Positions 55,588-64,000 of a DNA stretch of 64,000 nucleotides are shown one piece after another (position 1 is the first letter of the stretch; every line of letters begins with the position of its first letter). The DNA lies in NCBI RefSeq assembly GCF_014171575.1, contig NZ_CP050453.1, positions 3,906,001 through 3,970,000 on the forward strand. Direction: 5' to 3'. The notes beneath the pieces were generated by a model. That model searched no databases. It saw only the letters and a list, made by a program, of their open reading frames with translations, and was not told the origin of the DNA. Origin of the DNA: Microbacterium sp. Se63.02b (GTDB lineage: Bacteria > Actinomycetota > Actinomycetes > Actinomycetales > Microbacteriaceae). Both the position numbers and the translations under genes were made by a program.

Positions 55588-56300
55588 ATGGACCTGGTGC
55601 AGTGGTTCGTCGAGGCCTTCACCTCGCAGTGGGTGCTTCCCGGCGGACAGACCCTCCTCGTCCGTGAGGTCGTCGGCAACGCCTTCGGTCTCGCGAGCGC
55701 TCTCGGGGGCATGCGGCGCAAGGTCTGGGCCTGGCCGGTCGGCATCGTCGGCAACGTCCTGCTGCTCACCGTCTTCCTGGGCTCCGCGCTGAGTCCCGAT
55801 CCTCCCTGCCGCATCTGCTCGGGCAAGCCGGCCGGCAGGTCATGTTCATCGCCGTCGCGATCTACGGATGGGTGCGCTGGCGCAACGCGGAGGGCGGACG
55901 GGTCGTACCGAGGTGGGCGCCGACCCGGGCCCGCATCGGCCTCGTGGTGGTGATGATCGCCGGCACGATCGCTCTGACACCGCTCTTCCGGGCGCTCGGA
56001 TCATGGGAGCCGGTGTGGGCCGACGCCTGGACCTTCGTCGGGTCGTTGCTCGCCACGTACGGCATGGCCAAGGGGTGGACCGAGTTCTGGCTCATCTGGA
56101 TCGCCGTCGACGTGGTCGGGGTGCCCCTCCTGTTCAGCTCGGGCTACTACGCCACGGGCCTCATGTACGTCTTCTACGGCGGCTTCACCGCGACCGGGTT
56201 CTTCATCTGGTGGCGCGCGCAGCGGAGGGCCGCGCAGCCGATCGAGATCCTGCCGCCCGATCCGAGTCCCCGCCGACCCGACGAGGGAACCACGAGCTGA
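55588..56300 (+). CDS. pnuC: PnuC-family nicotinamide riboside/NMN transporter (frameshifted near 55800)
   Basis: About 237 residues from ATG 55588. Seven-helix SWEET-like fold; family landmarks are VVGNAFGLASALGGMRRKVW, WPVGIVGNVLLL, MFIAVAIYGWVRWRN and LIWIAVDVVGVPLLFSSGYY. Imports nicotinamide riboside for NAD synthesis. One frame change near 55800; length 3n+2. Follows the GNAT gene by five bases, so the two are co-transcribed. Confidence 0.85.
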
Positions 56301-56391
56301 CGGCGCCCGCGCAGGATGTGGGGCCCGGAATGTGTCCGTGCGTGTCGGGGAGGCTCGACCCCGCGATGCGACCTGTCGTTTCATGGACCCC

Positions 56392-57774
56392 ATGACCCGT
56401 CAGATCCGTTTCAACGCCTTCGACATGAACTGCGTCGCCCACCAGTCGTCCGGCCTGTGGCGTCACCCCGACGACCGTTCCCGTCAGTACAACACGATCT
56501 CGTACTGGACCGACCTGGCGAAGCTGCTGGAGAGCGCGACCTTCGACGGCATCTTCATCGCCGACGTGCTCGGCACCTACGACGTGTACGGCGGCACGAA
56601 CGAGGCCGCGATCCGCAACGGCGCCCAGGTGCCCGTGAACGACCCGATCCTGCTGGTGAGCGCGATGGCCGCCGTGACCGAGAACCTCGGCTTCGGCATC
56701 ACCGCGGGCACCGCGTTCGAGCACCCCTACCCGTTCGCGCGCCGGTTGAGCACGCTCGACCACCTGACACAGGGCCGGATCGGCTGGAACGTCGTGACCG
56801 GATACCTGCCCAGCGCCGCGCGAAACATGGGTCAGGAGGACCAGCTCGCGCACGACGACCGCTACGACCACGCGGACGAGTACGTCGAGGTGCTCTACAA
56901 GCTCTGGGAGGGCTCGTGGGAGGACGACGCCGTGGTCGAGGACCGCGAACGCGGCATCTTCACCGACCCCGCCAAGGTGCACCCCATCGGGCATGAGGGC
57001 AAGCACTTCAGCGTTCCCGGCATCCACATCTCCGAGCCCTCACCGCAGCGCACCCCCGTCATCTACCAGGCCGGGGCGAGCCCGCGCGGCGTGAAGTTCG
57101 CGGCCGAGAACGCCGAGGCCATCTTCGTCGCGGCCCCGTCGAAGGAGGTGCTCGCCGGCACCGTGAAGCGCATCCGCGATGCCCTCGAGGCTGCGGGCCG
57201 TGACCGATACGACGCGCGCATCTACACCCTGCTCACCGTGATCACCGCCGCCACCAGCGAAGAGGCGACCGCCAAGCACGCCGAGTACCTCTCGTACGCG
57301 AGCCCGGAGGGGGCGCTCACCTTCATGTCGGGGTGGATGGGCGTGGACCTGTCGCAGTACGCCGAGGACGAGCCGGTGGGGAACGTCGAGTCGAACGCGA
57401 TCCAGTCGGTGCTGCAGCACCTGAAGGAGGAGGCCGATCTCGGTCGCGAGTGGACCGTCGGCGACTTCGGCCGCCACAACGCGATCGGCGGCCTCGGCCC
57501 CACCATCGTCGGGTCCGGTGTCGAGATCGCCGACGAGCTGCAGTCGTGGGTCGACGAGACCGACATCGACGGTTTCAACCTCGCCTACGCGGTCACGCCC
57601 GGCACGTGGCAGGACATCATCGAGCACGTGATCCCGGTGCTGCGGGAACGGGGAGCGTACCCGGAGGAGTATGCACCGGGCACGCTCCGCAACAAGCTCC
57701 ACGGTCGCGGCGACCGCGTGCAGGACTCGCACCGCGCCGCGAAGTACCGCGTCGGGGCCTTCGCTCGGGCGTGA
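56392..57774 (+). CDS. FMN-dependent monooxygenase (NtaA/SnaA/DszA family)
   Basis: 460 residues from ATG 56392 (an ATG at 56383 adds three residues). Bacterial-luciferase-like TIM barrel with FNAFDMNCVAHQSSGLW, DGIFIADVLGTYDVYGG, GITAGTAFEHPYPFARRLST and WNVVTGYLPSAARNMGQ, motifs typical of this group. Uses reduced flavin and oxygen to oxidise sulfur or nitrogen compounds. The flavin reductase partner is not in the window. Possible role in organosulfur use; inferred. Confidence 0.9.
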   Translation: MTRQIRFNAFDMNCVAHQSSGLWRHPDDRSRQYNTISYWTDLAKLLESATFDGIFIADVLGTYDVYGGTNEAAIRNGAQVPVNDPILLVSAMAAVTENLGFGITAGTAFEHPYPFARRLSTLDHLTQGRIGWNVVTGYLPSAARNMGQEDQLAHDDRYDHADEYVEVLYKLWEGSWEDDAVVEDRERGIFTDPAKVHPIGHEGKHFSVPGIHISEPSPQRTPVIYQAGASPRGVKFAAENAEAIFVAAPSKEVLAGTVKRIRDALEAAGRDRYDARIYTLLTVITAATSEEATAKHAEYLSYASPEGALTFMSGWMGVDLSQYAEDEPVGNVESNAIQSVLQHLKEEADLGREWTVGDFGRHNAIGGLGPTIVGSGVEIADELQSWVDETDIDGFNLAYAVTPGTWQDIIEHVIPVLRERGAYPEEYAPGTLRNKLHGRGDRVQDSHRAAKYRVGAFARA

Positions 57775-57852
57775 GCGGCCGCTCTCGATCGCGCACCCGG
57801 TCGCCTCGGGCGTCGTTCCCCGCAGTCTGCGCGATCGGAAGGCCCCGCGAGG

Positions 57853-58693
57853 TCACACGAGGGCGCGAGGGGCCAGTGCGGAGAGCAGCGCGAGCTTCTC
57901 GTGACTGGGTGACCCCGGCGCCGCGGTGTACACGAGCAAGAAGTGCGACTGCTCGGGGTCGATGAGACTCTGACACGCCAGCTCGAGCGGCCCGACGCTC
58001 GGATGCACGAAGCGCTTCGCGTCACGGGGCGCAACCCGACCTCGTGACGGTCCCAGATCTCGCGGAACTCGGCGCTGTGCTCCTGCAGCGAATCGGCCAT
58101 CCGGGCAGCCCGCGACGACGGACCCCGCCGCGCGATGACCTCGCGCAGACCCGACACCCACAGCCGTGACAGGAACTCGTGCTCGCCCGGGTCGTACAGG
58201 TCCCTGGTCGACGGGTCGCGGAACCAGCGATAGCCGAGGCTCCGCTCCATGCCGGTGAGGTGGGCCGTGTCACCCGTGAGCGCCACACCCAGGGGCGTCT
58301 GGCGCAGGGTCTCTCCGAGCTCGCTCACGATCTCGGCCGGAGTGTCCTGCAGCCGGTCGAGGATCCGCAGCATTCCCGGTCCGATGTGGTCGCTGCCCCC
58401 TCCCCGTGCGGGCGGCTGGTGTCCGGCGAGGCGGAACAGATGGTCGCGCTCGTCGATCGTGAGATGCAGTCCCTGGGCGATCGCGGCGAGCATCTGCTCC
58501 GAGGGCAGCGGCCCGTCTGCTCGTTCGAGTCGCGCGTAGTAGTCGGCCGACATGTGGCTGAGCGCGGCCACCTCTTCGCGACGGAGTCCTTCCGTGCGGC
58601 GTCGCGTGCCCGCGCCAACCCCACGTCCTCCGGTTGCAGATCGTCTCGTCGCAACCGCAGGAACCCTGCGAGCGCCGTCCTGTCGATGGCCAC
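57853..58693 (-). CDS. XRE-type regulator with MmyB-like ligand domain (frameshifted)
   Basis: About 281 residues, starting at GTG 58693 (VAIDRTALAGFLRLRRDDLQ). N-terminal HTH (EGLRREEVAALSHMSADYYA, ERADGPLPSEQMLAAIAQGL) and a C-terminal MmyB-like PAS-type domain (ERSLGYRWFRDPSTRDLYDP, VHPSVGPLELACQSLIDPEQ). Frames change near 58590 and 58040. Divergent from a short-chain dehydrogenase; regulators of this family commonly sit beside the SDR they repress. Ligand may be a fatty acid, as reported for relatives. Confidence 0.82.
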
Positions 58694-58816
58694 GTCCGGC
58701 CCTCCTCCCGACGTCCCGATCCTCGCATCCGGCCGCTGCGTGTATCCACTGCATGAGGAGTCCTGGTTGCGGCGACGCACAGCACGCACGCTGGGAGAGA
58801 CCCGAAGGAGCACCTC

Positions 58817-59752
58817 ATGAATCCGCGCATCCCCGACATCCGCATCCCCTCACTCGCCGGCCGCCGGGCGGTGGTGACGGGCGGGAGCGACGGCATCGGC
58901 CTGCACATCGCCACCCGTCTCGCCCGCGCCGGTGCCGAGATCGTGCTGCCGGTGCGCAATCCGCGAAAGGGGATGCCGCCGCCGCGACCATCAGGGCGGC
59001 CGCGCCGGATGCGCAGGTGCAGACGTCGTCACTCGACCTCTCGTCACTCGACTCCGTGGCGGCGTTCGGCGAGGCGATGCGGCGGGACGGCAGCCCGGTG
59101 CATCTGCTCATCAACAACGCGGGTGTGATGAACCCTCCGGCCCGGCAGACGACGGTCGACGGTTTCGAGGTGCAGTACGGCACGAACCATCTCGGGCACT
59201 TCGCCCTGGTCGCACACCTCCTGCCCCTGCTCCGCGCAGGGCAGGCGCGCGTGACGTCCCAGGTGAGCGTGGCCGCCGCCCGCGGATCGATCGACTGGCA
59301 GGACCCGAACGGGAGCAGTCCTATGACGGGATGCGGGCCTACCGGCAGTCGAAGATCGCGTTCGGCCTGTTCGGGCTCGAACTCGATCGACGCAGCCGGG
59401 AGCTCGAGTGGGGCCTCACGTCGAACCTGTCCCACCCCGGGGTCGCCCCCACGAGCCTGCTCGCCGCCCGCCCGGAGCTCGGACGCGCGGACGACACGGT
59501 CGAGGTGAGGGTGATCCGGTGGGCCTCGCAGCGCGGGCTGATCGTCGGCACGGCCGAGCGCCGCGCTGCCCGCCCTATGCGGCGGCCTCTCCCTCGGCGC
59601 TTCCCGGCCGCATGTACGGACCGCGCGGTCCGGGCCGCATGGGCGGGGCTCCGGCCGAGCAGAGTCTGTACCGCCCGCTCCGAAGTGCGGTCGATGCCGC
59701 GCGCAGCTGGGATCTCTCGGAGCAGATGAGCGGCGTCACGTACCCGCGGTGA
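58817..59752 (+). CDS. short-chain dehydrogenase/reductase (frameshifted)
   Basis: About 312 residues from ATG 58817. Rossmann NAD(P) motif AVVTGGSDGIGLHIATRLAR, NNAGVM, catalytic Ser in SVAAARGSIDW, and Tyr/Lys in AYRQSKIAFGLFGLEL, then SHPGVAPTSLL. C-terminus GGAPAEQSLYRPLRSA. Frames change near 58975, 59320 and 59570, each apparently a missing G or C. Typical retinol-dehydrogenase-like SDR; substrate unknown. Divergent from the MmyB-like regulator. Confidence 0.85.
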
Positions 59753-59762
59753 GCGGCCGCTT

Positions 59763-59939
59763 TCAGTCGTCGCTGCGGCTGAAGATCCCGCGGAGGATGA
59801 GGAAGACCACCACGGCCACCACCGCGACGATCGCGAGCTTGAAGATGAAGGCGAGCACCGAGAACAGCGCGCTCACGATCCACCACGCGATCACGACGGC
59901 GAGGATGACGCCGAGGATGGTCCAGATGTTCTTGGTCAT
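59763..59939 (-). CDS. 58-residue membrane protein
   Basis: 58 residues: MTKNIWTILGVILAVVIAWW, then a second membrane segment (AFIFKLAIVAVVAVVVFLIL) and a short polar tail (RGIFSRSDD). Read directly from ATG 59939. It lies between the convergent SDR gene and the nucleotide-enzyme gene. Small double-helix proteins like this are common in Microbacteriaceae; function unknown. Confidence 0.65.
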   Translation of the reverse strand: MTKNIWTILGVILAVVIAWWIVSALFSVLAFIFKLAIVAVVAVVVFLILRGIFSRSDD

Positions 59940-59948
59940 GCCTCCAGC

Positions 59949-60314
59949 CTACGGAGTCGCAGCGGTGGGGATCTCCTCCGGGGACCAGTAGACCGGCAGC
60001 CCGAGTTCCTGCGCGATCTCGACGTCCTTGTCCGCACCCGAGGATTCTCCGGGGAGGCGCAGGACGGCGTCGCAGTGCTGCAGCAGTCGGCGCGCCGTCT
60101 CGTACATCACGTCGCCGTCTCCGGCTTCGGTGGCATCGAGGGTCCGCAGCACCGGCAGCGCGACCCATTCGCCGATCATCGGCACGTGGCCCCGGCGGAA
60201 GATCGGACCGGATGCCTCTTCGAGGCGGGCCAGGTTCTGCGCGATGAGGTCGGGATCGCCGTCGGTTCCGGAGCGGTAGGGGCCGGCGATCAGGATCAGG
60301 AGTGGTTTTGTCAT
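59949..60314 (-). CDS. DUF4406/nucleoside 2-deoxyribosyltransferase-like protein
   Basis: 121 residues from ATG 60314. Begins LLILIAGPYRSGTDGDPDLI with an AGPYR loop and ends with PGESSGADKDVEIAQELGLP, the layout of the DUF4406/NDT-like Rossmann fold (SGAxxE near the C-terminus). Probably binds or cleaves a nucleoside or nucleotide. Divergent from a DeoR regulator, suggesting control by a sugar-phosphate signal. Exact activity uncertain. Confidence 0.7.
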   Translation of the reverse strand: MTKPLLILIAGPYRSGTDGDPDLIAQNLARLEEASGPIFRRGHVPMIGEWVALPVLRTLDATEAGDGDVMYETARRLLQHCDAVLRLPGESSGADKDVEIAQELGLPVYWSPEEIPTAATP

Positions 60315-60323
60315 GAGGGACAC

Positions 60324-60352
60324 TGTAATCTGAATCATGCATAAACGTGCAA
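60324..60352 (-). promoter_or_regulatory. promoter of the DUF4406-like gene
   Basis: On the minus strand TTGCAC (60347-60352) and ATTACA (60324-60329) are spaced 17 bases, placing the start site a few bases before the ATG at 60314. Such near-leaderless transcription is common in Actinobacteria. Confidence 0.5.
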
Positions 60353-60368
60353 CTTCGTGAGGAAACAT

Positions 60369-61120
60369 ATGCTTGCCGCTCAGCGCAAAGATCACCTGCT
60401 CGCCCTGCTCGCCCGAGACGGCCGCGTGGTGGCGAAGACCGTCGCCGACGAGCTGGGCGTCTCGGAGGATGCGATCCGCCGCGACCTCCGCGACCTCGCG
60501 GAGGAGGGGAAGCTCCTGCGGGTCTACGGAGGCGCTCTGCCGGCCCCCGCCGTCGAACGACCCGTGAGCGAACGTCGGGATGTCGCCACCGAGAGCAAGG
60601 AGCGCGTCGCCCGCCGAGCGGTCGAGCACATCCGCCCCGGTGCCACCATCGTGCTCGACGCCGGGACGACGACTCTCGCGATGGCGCGATCCCTGCCGTC
60701 CGGCCAGGGCCTCACCGTCATCACGGCCAGTCCTGCCGTGGCGCTCGCGGTCGCGGAGCACTCCGACGCCAGGGTGATCATGATCGGTGGAGAGCTCTCC
60801 CGCCATTCGATGGTCGCGGGGGTGCGCTCGCCATGGAGGCGCTCCAGCACCTCGCGGCGGATGTGTTCTTCCTCGGCGTGACCGGCGTCGACCCGGAGCA
60901 CGGCCTGACCACCGGCGAGATCGACGACGCCGTGGCGAAGCGGGCGATCGCGTCGCGCTGCACCGAGACGGTGGTGCTCGCCAGCGAGGAGAAGATCGGT
61001 GTCGCCCCGCGGTACCCGGTCCTGCCGCTCGACGCGGTATCCGCGATCGTCACCGATCCGCTCGACGCGAATCCTCTCGCCGCCGAACTCGAGGCGCGCT
61101 ACGACTTCCCTCGGCCGTGA
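60369..61120 (+). CDS. DeoR family regulator (frameshifted near 60820)
   Basis: About 251 residues from ATG 60369 (GAGGAAAC upstream). HTH at KTVADELGVSEDAIRRDLRD, then the sugar-phosphate isomerase-like domain with VLDAGTTTLAMARSLPSGQG and FFLGVTGVDPEHGLT. One G is missing in the G-run near 60820 (GGGGG for GGGGGG). It ends RYDFPRP. Likely represses the divergent DUF4406-like gene in response to a phosphorylated sugar. Confidence 0.87.
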
Positions 61121-61275
61121 CCCGAGCCGACCTTCTCCCCATCTTTCCGGGGAGGGTCGGTCCTGTCGATCCGCCAGAGGACGAACGCGACGACGCCGAG
61201 CAGGATGACGAAGAGCACCTCGCTGGAGATCTCGAACACGGTCGCGGAACCCGCGACTCCTGCGACGGAATTCAC
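61099..61275 (-). CDS. small single-helix membrane protein
   Basis: 58 residues from GTG 61275, with a perfect GGAGG five bases upstream. One membrane segment (EVLFVILLGVVAFVLWR) and a basic tail (KDGEKVGSGHGRGKS). The 3' end overlaps the convergent DeoR gene by 22 bp. Codon usage is consistent with a real gene and the ribosome site is strong. Family not recognised. Confidence 0.55.
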   Translation of the reverse strand: MNSVAGVAGSATVFEISSEVLFVILLGVVAFVLWRIDRTDPPRKDGEKVGSGHGRGKS

Positions 61276-61387
61276 ATCATCCTCCGGCTTGCCTCATCAT
61301 TCGCGTCGCGATCCGCCACGGGCTCGTTATCGATCCGTTACATATGTAGCAGCGGCCGAAGCGTGGGGACAAGGGCGGGGAGAGTGC

Positions 61388-61401
61388 GCATATCGATATG
61401 C
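61388..61401. promoter_or_regulatory. 14-bp perfect palindrome
   Basis: GCATATCGATATGC lies between the small membrane gene and the MerR-type gene. With TACATATGTA (61339-61348) it forms an AT-rich cluster in a short gap. It may be an operator; its owner is unknown. Confidence 0.35.
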
Positions 61402-61432
61402 CGAGGTGAACGCAGCGAGAGCACCGCGACCG

Positions 61433-62175
61433 TCACCTCGCACGCAGGAGCTGACCGTCGGGGTCGGCGGTGACGAGCAGTGCGTGCAGGTGTCCGGCCG
61501 CCGCGAGGAGTGCGACGCTGCGCCGAGTCAGGGCCGCGAGCCGCTCCGCGAGGATGCGTTGCACCTCGCCGGTCTGGGCGTGCGCGCGCACCTCGACGAG
61601 GATGCGGGAGATCGCAGGGATCGTGTAGCCCCCGGCCCGAAGCGCCGCGACGATCCGCGCCTCGGTGATCGCCGCAGAGCCATACGACCGCACGGACGAC
61701 GCGCTGCGAAGCGGATGCACCACCCCTCACGCTCCCAATGCCGCAGGGCCGACGGCCGCACGCCGAGCGCCTGAGCGAGCTCGCCGATCGTCATCGCATC
61801 GCCCTCATCGAACGCGTCGTCGGCTTCGTCCACGGCGACATCGAGTCCGCGCAGAGCCTCCGTGACGCGAGAGCGCTCGGCCGCGATCTCGGCGTGCAGC
61901 ACGTCGATCCGCTCCGCCGCCCTGTCGACCGGCGCCACGACCAGCTCCGGCATCAGGCGCCGCGCCGGCACGGGGCCGATCGCCGTCGCCATCGCGCGGT
62001 ACGCCCGCAACGCCGACTCGTGTCGATGCTCATAGCGGCGATAGCCGTTCGAAGCACGCTCGGCGGGCGGGAGGACGCCGAGCCGTTCCAGGTCACGCAC
62101 CTGCTGCGTCGAGTAGCCCGCGACGGCACCGAGAGTCGCCGTGGTGAACTCCACTTGAGGGTTTCGCATCGTCAT
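61433..62175 (-). CDS. double-domain MerR-like regulator (frameshifted near 61720)
   Basis: About 248 residues (ATG 62175, alternative 62169). Two MerR-type HTHs in one chain: TLGAVAGYSTQQVRDLERLG with the wing SNGYRRYEHRH near the N-terminus, and MTIGELAQALGVRPSALRHW with PLRSASSVRSYGSAAITEAR in the second half. Dimer helices lie between and after. One frame change near 61720. The tandem arrangement could bring two half-sites together in one monomer. Ligand unknown. Confidence 0.75.
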
Positions 62176-62230
62176 CCCCACTCTCGCCGCGTGCAAGTCC
62201 ACATAAGCACTTCACCCTCACTCTTGAGGC

Positions 62231-62676
62231 ATGGAAATGCAGGAGATCATCGAAACGGTCCGTGGCTTCGACGGCGCCCTCGTCGTCAGCCCACAGGAAG
62301 GCGACGCGTTCCCCGCGCTGTCCTGGGGCGACGCCTACTTCTACCACGCCCCCGACGGACAGATGCCCGAGCGCACCCAGCCGTACGGGACCATCATCAC
62401 GAAGGACTACCCCGACGACACGTCGTCCGCGCTCGACACCCCCGGACGGTTCCGGGTCAACATCCACGTCGGACGCGCGCAGGCCGACGCCCTCTGCCCG
62501 ACCGAACCGGAGCCGACCGCGGTCGACGCGTTCCGCCGGCATCCGCTGTACGGCACGTCGGGATGGGTGTGCGTGATCGACCCGGCGGAACGGACGGGCG
62601 CTGTCGTGCTCTCCTGCTCCGTGACGCCCACGCTGCCGCACGGGCGCGCACCCAGCGCCGCGAGGACCGCGCATGA
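62231..62676 (+). CDS. DUF6194 protein (frameshifted near 62610)
   Basis: About 149 residues from ATG 62231 (or 62237). Typical family features: MQEIIETVRGFDGALVVSPQ, SWGDAYFYHAPDGQMPERTQ, YGTIITKDYPDD, and the ending ARARTQRREDRA after a single frame change. Its stop overlaps the start of the next gene (ATGA). Function unknown; the family is frequent in Actinobacteria, usually as a single gene. Confidence 0.75.
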
Positions 62677-63208
62677 CCACGGCGCAGGGCATGAGCGAGA
62701 TCGACCGGCGGACCGTCGCCGCGTGGGCCGCCGACTGCGCCGAACGGGTCCTGCCCCTGTTCGAGAGCGAGGCGCCGGACGACGGTCGTGCCCGCGACGC
62801 CATCGCCAGGGCTCGGGCGTTCGCACGAGGTGAGCTCTCCGCCGCCGGCGAGATCCGCCGACGTTTCGTCGCTGGCCGCGCGGCGCGCAGCGCGACCTCC
62901 CGCGCAGGTGCCGCCGCCGCGCGCTCCGCAGCCCAGGCCGCCGGCGTCGCGCACATGGGAGCTCACGCCCTCGGTGCGGCCGCCTACGCCGCTGTGGCGG
63001 TCGAACTCGCGCACCCCCCCAGGACGCGAGCGCCCGCAGGAACGAGGGGGCGTGGCAGCTCGAAGCGCTCCCGCCGGACGCCGCAGCCGCGCTGAGGCGC
63101 CTGCCGCTCGTGGGGGAGGATGCCGCGGGCCCCCTCGGTCCCGGGCTTCTGGCGTCGGGCACGCTCGGGGCGGTGATCCGCGAGATCCAGGCGCATCTCG
63201 GCACCTGA
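62673..63208 (+). CDS. Imm5-like putative immunity protein (frameshifted near 63020)
   Basis: About 178 residues. Helical, alanine-rich: TVAAWAADCAERVLPLFESE, then ARAFARGELSAAGEIRRRF and GVAHMGAHALGAAAYA, matching the Imm-5 family (often mislabelled exonuclease SbcC in Actinobacteria). Second part after a frame change: WQLEALPPDAAAALRRLPLV to IREIQAHLGT. ATGA overlap with the DUF6194 gene. No toxin gene is seen next to it, so an immunity role is only suggested. Confidence 0.65.
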
Positions 63209-63261
63209 CCCGTGACCAGCGCTTCAGCCTCGGTTCAGCGTTCACCGGCCACACTGGAGGT

Positions 63262-63938
63262 ATGCGGATCCTGGTGGTGGACGACGAGGTGCGCCTCGCC
63301 GAGGGGTGCGCCGTGGGCTCGAGGCCGAGGGCTTCGCCGTCGATGTCGCCCACAACGGCGTCGACGGGCTGTGGCGAGCGCGGGAGACACGGTACGACGC
63401 CATCGTGCTCGACCTGATGATGCCGGGCATGAGCGGGTGGAAGGTGTGCGAGGCGCTGCGCGCGGAGGAGAACTGGACGCCCGTGCTGATGCTCACCGCG
63501 AAGGACGGCGAGTGGGACCAGGTCGAGGCGCTCGAGACCGGGGCAGACGACTACGTCACCAAGCCGTTCTCGTTCGCCATCCTCGTCGCACGGCTGCGAG
63601 CACTCGTCCGACGCGGGGCGGTCGCACGCCCGGCGATCCTCGAGGCCGGCGATCTGCGACTCGATCCGGCCGCGCACCGCGTGTGGCGCGGCGACACTCC
63701 GGTGTCGTTGACGGCGCGGGAGTTCTCGGTGCTCGAGCACCTCATGCGCCACCGCGGTCAGGTGCTGTCGAAGCGGGCCCTGATCGAGGGCGTCTGGGAC
63801 GACGACTTCGACGGCGACCCGAACATCGTCGAGGTCTACGTCGGCCATCTCCGCCGCAAGCTCGACAAGCCGTTCGGGCGCGAGGCGATCGAGACCATCC
63901 GCGGGGCGGGCTACCGACTGGCGGCCGACGGTGGCTAG
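63262..63938 (+). CDS. OmpR/PhoB family response regulator (frameshifted near 63305)
   Basis: About 226 residues from ATG 63262 (GGAGG four bases upstream). Receiver domain begins MRILVVDDEVRLAEG, phospho-acceptor Asp in DAIVLDLMMPGMSGW, Thr and Lys in LTAKD and YVTKPFSF; C-terminal winged helix (VSLTAREFSVLEHLMRHRGQ, VEVYVGHLRRKLDKPF). One frame change near 63305 (one base missing). Overlaps the sensor kinase start. Confidence 0.88.
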
Positions 63939-64000
63939 CCGGGGCTGGCGCTCGGTACGTGCCCGGACCACCCTCGGGGCGACGGCCGTCGTCGCGGTGG
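63931..64000 (+). CDS. sensor histidine kinase, start only (runs off the window)
   Basis: GTG 63931 begins VASRGWRSVRARTTLGATAV, the basic start and first membrane segment of a sensor kinase, overlapping the response regulator stop by eight bases. Only about 23 residues are in the window. The call depends on the partnership with the OmpR-type regulator. Confidence 0.65.
   Translation, partial: MASRGWRSVRARTTLGATAVVAV

Overview
The window is very GC-rich and tightly packed, with many ATGA/GTGA stop-start overlaps, frequent GTG starts and actinobacterial gene families (13E12-type HNH nuclease, ClgR/PopR-like regulator, MmyB-like regulator, heptad-repeat YhgE/Pip-type protein, Imm5-type protein). 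Protein style and gene content suggest Microbacteriaceae, most likely a Microbacterium; this is an inference, since no rRNA or other marker lies here. It looks like ordinary chromosome. I see no tRNA, rRNA, CRISPR array, prophage or insertion sequence.

Layout. 1-3.4 kb: zinc regulon (Zur and ZnuABC with a Zur box). 3.4-8.0 kb: 2-oxoacid dehydrogenase E1alpha, E1beta and E2, then an HisC-like aminotransferase. 8.1-9.2 kb: RHH/Doc toxin-antitoxin module and a small membrane protein. 9.2-12.8 kb: two-gene WXG-like/hydrolase unit, low-molecular-weight phosphatase and purB. 12.8-16.6 kb: two divergent exported phosphoesterases. 16.6-24.6 kb: Lrp-type regulator divergent from a five-gene operon (CUT1 sugar transporter, Gfo/Idh/MocA oxidoreductase, GH89 alpha-N-acetylglucosaminidase). 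24.5-31.2 kb: MFS exporter, membrane proteins, regulator, sulfurtransferase, EamA transporter, RibA, MarR. 31.3-33 kb: ClgR/PopR-like regulator facing two clpP genes, one without the catalytic serine. 33-43.5 kb: heptad-repeat protein, thioesterase, Cys/Met PLP enzyme with Lrp, acyl-CoA synthetase, MATE, CycA-like permease. 43.5-48.9 kb: two-component system, aldo/keto reductase, YigZ, J-domain/NERD protein. 48.4-52.4 kb: oxidative-stress block (Fur-type regulator, catalase, MsrA, MsrB). 52.6-64 kb: DUF808, SOS-linked HNH gene, GNAT, PnuC, flavin monooxygenase, SDR with regulator, DeoR, double-MerR regulator, DUF6194/Imm5 pair, and an OmpR/PhoB two-component system cut by the window edge.

Sequence quality. 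About 25 genes are interrupted by one or more frameshifts, yet the protein continues cleanly in another frame. Thirteen single-shift genes have a length of 3n+2, meaning one base missing, and where I could place the loss it usually falls in a run of G or C. Uncorrected homopolymer deletions in the assembly explain this better than gene decay. I therefore list these loci as CDS over their full extent and give the approximate shift position. I found no clearly new multi-gene system. The best leads are the serine-less ClpP next to an LAA-ended regulator, the GH89 operon, the WXG-like/hydrolase pair, and the SOS-box, Zur-box and other palindromes upstream of regulators.
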